Assembly: GCA_021812825.1 (NCBI GenBank)
Contig: JAKAMO010000055.1
Location: forward strand, 1-18,545
Reading direction: 5' to 3'
DNA length: 18,545 bases
Source: a bacterium
GTDB lineage: Bacteria; Elusimicrobiota; Elusimicrobia; Elusimicrobiales; UBA9959
Shown here: in pieces, positions 14,148 to 18,545 of the stretch
Layout: each line of letters opens with the position of its first letter
Numbering within the stretch: the first letter of the stretch is position 1
Made by a program: the position numbers and the translations under genes
Notes under the pieces: generated by a model
What the model saw: the letters and a program-made list of their open reading frames with translations, nothing else
Databases searched by the model: none
Told to the model about the DNA's origin: nothing

Positions 14148-15611
14148 TCAGTATTTCCCCGACATTATCGCCGCTATCCGCTTCTCCGCCTTCCTGGACA
14201 TGCCGTCCTCGGGGTAGAGCTCCAGTATCTTCTGGTAATAGGCCCTGGCCTTCTCGGAATCCTTGGCCTTGTAGAACACCTCGCCGGCCGCGTAGAGCGC
14301 CTTGGGAGCCTCGGGGTCCTTGGGGAAGTCGGCGGCGAGGCGGTCGTACATCGAGACCTCGCCGGCGGCGTCCTTCATGTCCTTCCTGTAGATGTCGGCG
14401 GCCTCCAGCAGGGCGTCCACGCCAGCCGCTCCGCGGGAATCCTTATATTTGTCCGCCAGCCTGTTGAGGACGGCGATGGCCTCCGCGAATTTGTCCATCC
14501 TGTCCCGCAGCAGCTTGGCCTCCGAGACGAAGGACTTGTAGGACTCCTCCTTGTCGGGGTAAAGGGCGATGATCTTCTCGTACGCGTCGACCGCGACGTC
14601 GTATTTCTTGCGCTTCTCGGCCAGCTCCGGCAGGCGCATATAGGCCGCCCAGGCCTGGTCAGAGCCGGGGAACGAGGCCGTGATATCGAGGTAGACGTCT
14701 ATGGCCTTGTCATATTCCTTGAGCTTGTCGGCCAGCACGTCGGCCAGCGAGAGCTTCGCCCTGGCCATAAGCGGGCTGGAAGGGTGCATGGTCACCAGCT
14801 TCCGGTAGGTCAGGCTGGCGGCCAGATAACCGCGGTTGAGCGCGTGAAGGTCCGCCAGGGCCATCCGCATCTCGTCGTTGGCCGGGTAGGACGGGAACCT
14901 GTCGAAGAAGGCCCGGAACTCGGCCAGCAGAGGCTCGTAATACTCCGTCCCGGCCTCGGAGGAGAGCCTGCGCAGCAGGAACGCCAGGTTGAAATCAGGC
15001 GCGGCGGTCTCCGGGGCGGCCGCCGCCTTCTCCATCACCGGCCTTGTCTTCTTGTCGCCCTTGGAAGCCAGCAGCTCGTCGAACATCTTGCGCGCTTCCG
15101 CGGAGGAGGCGGAGCCGGGGTAAAGCTGCAGGTGCTTGAGGAGGGCGACCAGAGCGAACCCGTGGTCCCCCAGCCTCTCGTGCAACCTGGCCTTCAGCAG
15201 CTGGGCATCGGCCGCCGCGGCGTGGACCGGGTTGCGAGCCAGCCAGTCGTCCAGCTGGGGCAGCAGCAGTTCGGCGGCGTCCTTTGAATCGTCCTGGACC
15301 GCGTCACGCAGAAAAGCCCACTCCGAGTCGGCGGGAGCGGAAGTAACGTTCCAGACCGGCAGCACGGGCGCCGGCTTCTTGTCCTCCTCCTGCGCCTGCG
15401 GTTTCGGCTGGGCCTTCTTTTCGTCCGCTGGCCCGGCCGGCTTCGCGGCCGGCTCCACCGATATCTCCGCGGCCGGGGTCTCGGAAGCGGCCTGCTTCTC
15501 CACGGCGGCCACCGTCTCCTCGAGCGGGTCCGGCTCTTCCTGGGCGGCCAGCGGCGCCCAGAGCGCGGCTAGCAGCGCCGGGATAAGAAGCAAGGTGTGT
15601 AATTTACGCAT
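14148..15611 (-). CDS. Exported TPR-repeat protein
   Basis: A 487-residue protein with a Sec signal peptide (MRKLHTLLLIPALLAALWAPLAA), then a Pro/Ala/Glu/Lys-rich linker (about residues 24-85), then a helical array of TPR-like repeats up to the C-terminus (for example DKAIDVYLDITASFPGSD, DVAVDAYEKIIALYPDKE, EKARAYYQKILELYPED). This layout resembles periplasmic scaffold proteins of the YbgF/CpoB or BamD type, but no specific orthology can be claimed. The ATG at 15611 is preferred over one 13 codons upstream because AGGAG lies about 7 bases before it and the signal peptide then starts cleanly. It lies 35 bp downstream of the microcompartment genes and may be read from the same transcript. Confidence 0.82.
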   Translation of the reverse strand: MRKLHTLLLIPALLAALWAPLAAQEEPDPLEETVAAVEKQAASETPAAEISVEPAAKPAGPADEKKAQPKPQAQEEDKKPAPVLPVWNVTSAPADSEWAFLRDAVQDDSKDAAELLLPQLDDWLARNPVHAAAADAQLLKARLHERLGDHGFALVALLKHLQLYPGSASSAEARKMFDELLASKGDKKTRPVMEKAAAAPETAAPDFNLAFLLRRLSSEAGTEYYEPLLAEFRAFFDRFPSYPANDEMRMALADLHALNRGYLAASLTYRKLVTMHPSSPLMARAKLSLADVLADKLKEYDKAIDVYLDITASFPGSDQAWAAYMRLPELAEKRKKYDVAVDAYEKIIALYPDKEESYKSFVSEAKLLRDRMDKFAEAIAVLNRLADKYKDSRGAAGVDALLEAADIYRKDMKDAAGEVSMYDRLAADFPKDPEAPKALYAAGEVFYKAKDSEKARAYYQKILELYPEDGMSRKAEKRIAAIMSGKY

Positions 15612-15646
15612 TTGTATCTCCTGGTATGAACTTTGGGAAAAAGAAG

Positions 15647-15892
15647 TCATTCACGGATTATCTCTACGCCGTTGAAGTCGAGCCAGTCCATGGACAGAGG
15701 GCTGACGATAGCGTCGGCCGGTACCCTGAGGCTGCGGCTGCCGGCCTTGTACAGGCGCCGCACCTCCCAGTCGCTAAGAAAGACCTTTTTCCGCAGGCCG
15801 GGGACTCTCCTGGGCGCGGCGGCCGGGCCCGTCCCGGCCTTCCGGGAAAGATGCTCGACGATGATATCCTCTACCGCGCCCTTGGTAAGCAT
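15647..15892 (-). CDS. Small microcompartment-associated protein, EutQ-N-like
   Basis: An 81-residue protein at the end of the shell/enzyme gene cluster. The first 18 residues (MLTKGAVEDIIVEHLSRK) can form an amphipathic helix of the kind that targets cargo to microcompartments. A basic Gly/Pro/Ala linker follows, then KKVFLSDWEVRRLYKAGSRSLRVPADAIVSPLSMDWLDFNGVEIIRE, shaped like the N-terminal module of EutQ-type proteins (helix, basic strand, I-x-(T/S)-P-x-(A/S), then a short strand). The resemblance is by eye. No ribosome binding site precedes the ATG and a stop codon lies 5 codons upstream, so the start may be reached by coupling. It might act as an assembly or cargo-linking factor. Confidence 0.62.
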   Translation of the reverse strand: MLTKGAVEDIIVEHLSRKAGTGPAAAPRRVPGLRKKVFLSDWEVRRLYKAGSRSLRVPADAIVSPLSMDWLDFNGVEIIRE

Positions 15893-15981
15893 GAAAAGGC
15901 TTGGCTACCGGGCAGCTGGACGCCAGGACGGCTAAAGGTGCGACACCTTAAGGACCGCCGGGCCGAAAGCCGCCGGGCAGT
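15893..15981 (-). promoter_or_regulatory. Structured spacer between BMC-H and the small protein gene
   Basis: The 89-bp spacer contains the hairpin AAGGTG-CGA-CACCTT (15935-15949) and GC-rich partly complementary tracts (CCGCCGGGCCGAAAGCCGCCGGGC at 15956-15979 when read on the plus strand as two copies of GCCGGGC). There is no T tract. It may attenuate or process the transcript after the shell gene; function is inference. Confidence 0.35.
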
Positions 15982-16278
15982 TCAGCCGACTTTTACCGAG
16001 ATCCTGGCCAGGTACTTGTCCAGGTCGTCCGCGGGGCGCGGTATCACGTGCATCCCCACGAGCTCGCCCACTTTCTGGGCGGCGGCCGCGCCCGCCTCTA
16101 CGGCGGCGCGCACGGCGCCGACCTCGCCCACGCACAGCGTGGTCATATAGCCGGAGCCGATCTTCTCGTAGCCGAGCAGGCGCACCTTGGCGGCCTTGCT
16201 CATGGCGTCCGACGCCTCGATCATGCCGATGAAACCCTTGGTCTCTATCATGCCCAGCGCTTCTTTAGGTTCAGCCAT
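15982..16278 (-). CDS. BMC-H hexameric microcompartment shell protein
   Basis: A 98-residue single BMC-domain protein. It starts [26 protein letters not shown], continues [33 protein letters not shown] and ends [14 protein letters not shown], the standard PduA/EutM-like pattern. Such proteins form hexamers that tile the facets of the shell, with a central pore at the GSG loop (here EKIGSGYMT). The ATG at 16278 is chosen because AAAGGAG lies 7 bases upstream; the longer open frame (14 more codons) would bury that site. It is preceded by an unusually long structured intergenic region, in contrast to the near-zero spacing of the other shell and enzyme genes. Confidence 0.95.
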   Translation of the reverse strand: MAEPKEALGMIETKGFIGMIEASDAMSKAAKVRLLGYEKIGSGYMTTLCVGEVGAVRAAVEAGAAAAQKVGELVGMHVIPRPADDLDKYLARISVKVG

Positions 16279-16322
16279 ATCAGTTCTCCTTTGAGAAACA
16301 CTTACACTGCGAATTCCCACCG

Positions 16323-16444
16323 CGGGGAACCGGCCGGGCAGTTGTCCCGCCCGCCCGGACTGCAGGGAACCGTTGCGCGGTTCCCCTCCAGCCGAAGCGG
16401 CTGGAGCCTCCCCTCCCCAACGGGCGTTCGGGGCAACTGCCCGT
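16323..16444 (-). promoter_or_regulatory. Highly structured intergenic RNA element upstream of BMC-H gene
   Basis: Between deoC and the BMC-H gene lie several nested complementarities: an outer 10-bp helix CGGGCAGTTG (16335-16344) with CAACTGCCCG (16434-16443); inside it the hairpin GGGAACCG-TTGCG-CGGTTCCC (16365-16385) and the hairpin CTCCAGCCG-AAG-CGGCTGGAG (16386-16406). GGGGAACCG at 16324-16332 can also pair with 16378-16386, competing with the first hairpin. There is no T tract, so it is not a standard terminator. As part of the minus-strand mRNA it could act as a processing or stability element, or a small mobile hairpin repeat. Confidence 0.65.
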
Positions 16445-16462
16445 CCGTCCTCCAGTCAGAGT

Positions 16463-17443
16463 TCAATACTGCCCTTTGGCGGCTTCGCCGCCGGAAACTA
16501 TCGCTATGCTGGCGCTCGTGCCCAGGCGGGTAGCGCCGGCCTTCACCATGGCGGCCGCCACCTCTGCGTTCTTGATGCCGCCGGAGGCCTTCACGCCCAT
16601 CTCCGGGCCGACGGTCTGCCTCATCAGAGCGACGTCCTCGGGGGTCGCGCCGCCGGAGCCGAAGCCGGTGGAAGTTTTCACGAAGTCGGCCTGCGCCTGC
16701 TTCGACATCCTGCAGGCGCGGACCTTTTCGTCGTTGGTCAGGTACGAGGTCTCGAGGATGACCTTCAGGCACTTGCCGCGGGTGGCTTCGCGGACGGCCT
16801 TGATATCGTCGAGCACGAGCTGGTCGTTGCCGCTCTTCAGCGCGCCGATGTTTATGACCATGTCTATCTCGTCCGCTCCGTTGGCCATCGCGTCGCGGGC
16901 CTCTATTGCCTTCACGGTGGGGGTCGTGGAGCCGAGCGGGAAGCCTATCACGGTGCAGACCTTGACGCAGGAGCCGCGCAGAAGCCTGGACGCCAGGGCC
17001 ACGTAGCCGGGATTCACGCAGACCGAGGCGAAGCGGTACTTGCGCGCCTCCTCGCAGAGCTTGCCTATCTCCTCCTGCGTGGCGTTGGCCTTCAGCAGGG
17101 TGTGGTCTATCATGCCGGCGATGGAGGTGCTGGCCTCGTTGGGGTTGCAGAAGCTGACCCGGTCCGCGCTGGCCTTTATCTGCTGCGGCGTGTAGCTGTT
17201 CAGCGGGTTGCAGCTCTGGCAGGAGGAGCTGCAGGTATTGTCCTCAAGACGGCAGTCACCGCCGGAACACTGCTTCTTCGCCTCGGCGCCGGGCTTGTTC
17301 ACCAGCGGATGCTGGAACACCTTGCCGGCCGTGCCGATGGAGACGGAATCGCCCGGCATCTTCCTGGCCGGCGCGCCGCCCTCCTTCTCTTTCATGATCC
17401 TGGCCACTTCCGCGGCTATCTTCTTTATGTCCTCGTCGTTCAT
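16463..17443 (-). CDS. deoC: Deoxyribose-phosphate aldolase with targeting and Cys-rich N-terminal extension
   Basis: Class I aldolase cleaving 2-deoxy-D-ribose 5-phosphate to glyceraldehyde 3-phosphate and acetaldehyde. The barrel (about residues 105-318) carries DHTLLK, the cysteine in VCVNPGY, the aspartate in [10 protein letters not shown] (D194), the Schiff-base lysine in [14 protein letters not shown] (K256) and the second lysine in VKASGGIKN (K285). At 326 residues it is about 100 longer than free-standing DERA. The extra part has an amphipathic helix (residues 2-20, [19 protein letters not shown]), typical of microcompartment encapsulation peptides, a linker, and a five-cysteine cluster (59, 64, 71, 75, 78). 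AGGAG overlapping the upstream BMC-P stop gives tight coupling. Confidence 0.95.
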   Translation of the reverse strand: MNDEDIKKIAAEVARIMKEKEGGAPARKMPGDSVSIGTAGKVFQHPLVNKPGAEAKKQCSGGDCRLEDNTCSSSCQSCNPLNSYTPQQIKASADRVSFCNPNEASTSIAGMIDHTLLKANATQEEIGKLCEEARKYRFASVCVNPGYVALASRLLRGSCVKVCTVIGFPLGSTTPTVKAIEARDAMANGADEIDMVINIGALKSGNDQLVLDDIKAVREATRGKCLKVILETSYLTNDEKVRACRMSKQAQADFVKTSTGFGSGGATPEDVALMRQTVGPEMGVKASGGIKNAEVAAAMVKAGATRLGTSASIAIVSGGEAAKGQY

Positions 17444-17445
17444 GA

Positions 17446-17721
17446 CTAGTCTCCTAAATGCACCTTATCGACTATGCCGGCGATCACCGTGCGCACCGGC
17501 GCCTTGGAATTCTTGAGTATCTTGCGGGCCGAGCCGCCCTCGTCCAGCACCAGCACGGTATCTCCCGGGCCGGCCCCCTGGCCGCCGTCCAGCGCCAGCT
17601 GCGCCTCGCCGGCGGGTTTACCGTCGGACCCGAGCGCCTTCACCAGCAGCAGAGTGGCGCCGACCAGACCCGGATGCTTGCGGGTGGCCCAGACGTTGCC
17701 TATGACTTTAGCTACGAACAT
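17446..17721 (-). CDS. BMC-P (EutN/CcmL) pentameric shell vertex protein 1
   Basis: A 91-residue EutN/CcmL-type protein: [30 protein letters not shown] at the start, a central [14 protein letters not shown] and a C-terminal [12 protein letters not shown]. These proteins form pentamers that close the vertices of microcompartment shells. The sequence is typical throughout, with the usual polar ATRKHPGL loop. It lies 3 bases downstream of a second BMC-P and 2 bases upstream of deoC, in the middle of the operon. Confidence 0.94.
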   Translation of the reverse strand: MFVAKVIGNVWATRKHPGLVGATLLLVKALGSDGKPAGEAQLALDGGQGAGPGDTVLVLDEGGSARKILKNSKAPVRTVIAGIVDKVHLGD

Positions 17722-17724
17722 AAA

Positions 17725-18021
17725 TTAACGGATATTTTTCCCGTCTATGATCCCGACTATCGCGGCGTCCACCGGCGGCAGCGGCGTCCCGGTGGCCGTT
17801 TCCCCCTCCCAGCCCTCGAAGGCCACGATAGCCTCGCGCGAGGCCACGAAGAAGACCTTTTCTCCGGCTCCGGAGCCCACGGTATCCCCTGCCACGAGCG
17901 GCTCGCCGGAAGGCTTGTCGGTCTCCCAGTCCAGAGGCTGTATCAGCAGGAGCGTCTTCTGCTCCATGCCGCAGCACTGGCGGGAGCAGAATACCCTTCC
18001 TATGACCTTTGCCTGCTTCAT
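17725..18021 (-). CDS. BMC-P (EutN/CcmL) shell vertex protein 2 with cysteine cluster
   Basis: A 98-residue second EutN/CcmL-type protein, recognisable by MKQAKVIGRVF, KTLLLIQPLDWETDKPSGEPLVAGDTVGSGAGEKVFFVASREA and VDAAIVGIIDGKNI. It differs from its neighbour in the first loop, where the usual A-T-x-K-x-x-x-L is replaced by CSRQCCGMEQ with cysteines at 12, 16 and 17, and in an insertion (EGWEGETATGTPLPP). GAGG lies 5 bases before the ATG. Several BMC-P paralogues per locus are normal in the sugar-phosphate class and may form distinct pentamers. Confidence 0.92.
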   Translation of the reverse strand: MKQAKVIGRVFCSRQCCGMEQKTLLLIQPLDWETDKPSGEPLVAGDTVGSGAGEKVFFVASREAIVAFEGWEGETATGTPLPPVDAAIVGIIDGKNIR

Positions 18022-18028
18022 CGGTACC

Positions 18029-18475
18029 TCAGCAGCACCTCTGCTCTATAGCCGTTATCTTGTCCAGGCGCTTCTGGTACTTGCCGCCCTCGAAAGGGGT
18101 GTTGAGCCAGACCTTCAGCATCTCCTGCAGCGCCAGCTCGCCGTGCGTCTTGCCTCCGAGGCACAGCACGTTGCAGTCCTCGTGGGCGGCCGCGAAGCGG
18201 GCCGAGATAGTGTCGTACGCGCCTACCGCGCGGATGCCGGGGATCTTGTTGGCGGCCAGCGGCATCGCGCCGTTGAAGCCGTCCACCAGCACCCCCTTGT
18301 CGAACTCGCGCTTGCGCACGGCCTCGCCTACCAGCAGCGCCACGTCCGGGAAATCCACCGGCTCAACGGAGTAGCAGCCGAAATCCGTCACCTCATGCCC
18401 CAGGCCCTGGAGGAACTTCTTCAGCTTCTCCTTCGCCTCGAAGCCAGCGTGGTCCGCGCCTATGACGATCCTCAT
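18029..18475 (-). CDS. RpiB/LacAB-family sugar-phosphate isomerase-like protein
   Basis: A 148-residue homologue of ribose-5-phosphate isomerase B: MRIVIGADHAGFEAKEKLKKFL, the PVDFPDVA strand, LAANKIPGIRAVGAYD, NVLCLGGKTHG and the C-terminal KYQKRLDKI. RpiB interconverts ribose and ribulose 5-phosphates in the cytosol. The anion-hole and catalytic loop, usually GILICGTGIGMSIAANK, reads GVLVDGFNGAMPLAANK: the catalytic cysteine is D65 and the glycine-rich loop is altered. The product ends RCC. AAGGGG lies 5 bases before the ATG. In an SPU-type microcompartment it would handle a pentose phosphate or deoxypentose phosphate; the actual reaction is uncertain because of the altered site. Confidence 0.85.
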   Translation of the reverse strand: MRIVIGADHAGFEAKEKLKKFLQGLGHEVTDFGCYSVEPVDFPDVALLVGEAVRKREFDKGVLVDGFNGAMPLAANKIPGIRAVGAYDTISARFAAAHEDCNVLCLGGKTHGELALQEMLKVWLNTPFEGGKYQKRLDKITAIEQRCC

Positions 18476-18485
18476 AAATTCCCCT

Positions 18486-18545
18486 TTATATCGCCGCGCC
18501 CAGATGCTCGTGGGCGTTCGGTATCACTATGCGGCTGACCACGGC
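18486..18545 (-). CDS. C-terminal end of a probable BMC shell protein (truncated by window)
   Basis: The last 19 codons and stop (TAA at 18488-18486) of a gene that starts beyond the right edge. The tail reads VVSRIVIPNAHEHLGAAI, which resembles the end of a BMC domain, where I-x-x-P-H-x-x-L is typical (compare [10 protein letters not shown] in the BMC-H here). A BMC-T or second BMC-H is likely, but only from this short piece and the context. The RpiB-like gene begins 10 bases after this stop. Confidence 0.55.
   Translation of the reverse strand, partial: AVVSRIVIPNAHEHLGAAI

Noticed and set aside
15612..15650. 13-codon upstream start for the TPR protein
   Set aside because: It would put polar residues before the signal peptide and ignore the AGGAG site 7 bases before the inner ATG.
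16279..16320. 14-codon N-terminal extension of BMC-H
   Set aside because: The Shine-Dalgarno AAAGGAG lies inside it at the right distance from the later ATG, and shell proteins of this family start at that point.
16365..16406. Rho-independent terminator between deoC and the BMC-H gene
   Set aside because: The hairpins are strong, but no T tract follows on the minus strand, and the BMC-H gene must be transcribed past them unless a separate promoter exists, for which no clear element was seen.

Overview
The window reads as chromosomal DNA from a high-GC, diderm (Gram-negative-type) bacterium. The evidence is a prolipoprotein diacylglyceryl transferase, a putative lipoprotein, an FtsB-like division protein and several exported proteins. 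Genes are tightly packed, and most have Shine-Dalgarno sites of the AGGAG type. Despite the high GC, isoleucine is very often encoded by ATA and arginine often by AGG. With the gene content (GH57 branching enzyme, DUF4912, a sugar-phosphate microcompartment), this would suit a high-GC Elusimicrobiota-like or other poorly cultured lineage, but no marker gene settles the phylum.

Layout. (1) 1-5338, plus strand: a housekeeping run of a 5'-truncated phosphohexomutase, enolase, an FtsB/DivIC-like protein, an MBL-fold hydrolase, Lgt and an RluA-family pseudouridine synthase, closed by a bidirectional terminator. (2) 5406-7648: two divergently transcribed envelope genes, an unrecognised exported protein (minus) and a predicted lipoprotein with a NADAR/YbiA-like domain (plus). 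(3) 7710-9702, minus: a DUF4912 protein and a GH57 glucan branching enzyme with overlapping ends. (4) 9715-10260: two related, quasi-palindromic intergenic elements flanking an 81-bp AT-rich spacer. (5) 10309-12989, plus: a threonine-dehydrogenase-like protein that lacks its catalytic zinc ligands, glycine C-acetyltransferase (kbl), and a small secreted protein. (6) 13055-18545, minus: a bacterial microcompartment (BMC) locus, read right to left as the tail of a probable shell protein, an RpiB-like isomerase, two BMC-P (EutN/CcmL) vertex proteins, deoxyribose-phosphate aldolase with a targeting-type N-terminus, a BMC-H shell protein, a small EutQ-N-like protein, a TPR protein and a GH84 enzyme.

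How it works together. DERA plus an RpiB homologue plus shell proteins is the hallmark of the sugar-phosphate-utilising (SPU) class of microcompartments. By family knowledge, DERA splits 2-deoxyribose 5-phosphate into glyceraldehyde 3-phosphate and acetaldehyde, and the shell would retain the aldehyde. No aldehyde dehydrogenase, phosphotransacylase or kinase is visible, so the locus probably continues past the right edge.

Most interesting points: a five-cysteine segment between the targeting helix and the barrel of DERA, with cysteine clusters also in one BMC-P and at the RpiB C-terminus; loss of the RpiB catalytic cysteine; a strongly structured intergenic region just before the BMC-H gene; the two inverted-repeat elements whose end arms differ between copies but change together within each copy; a NADAR-type domain on a predicted lipoprotein; and the zinc-site-less Tdh homologue next to an intact Kbl.
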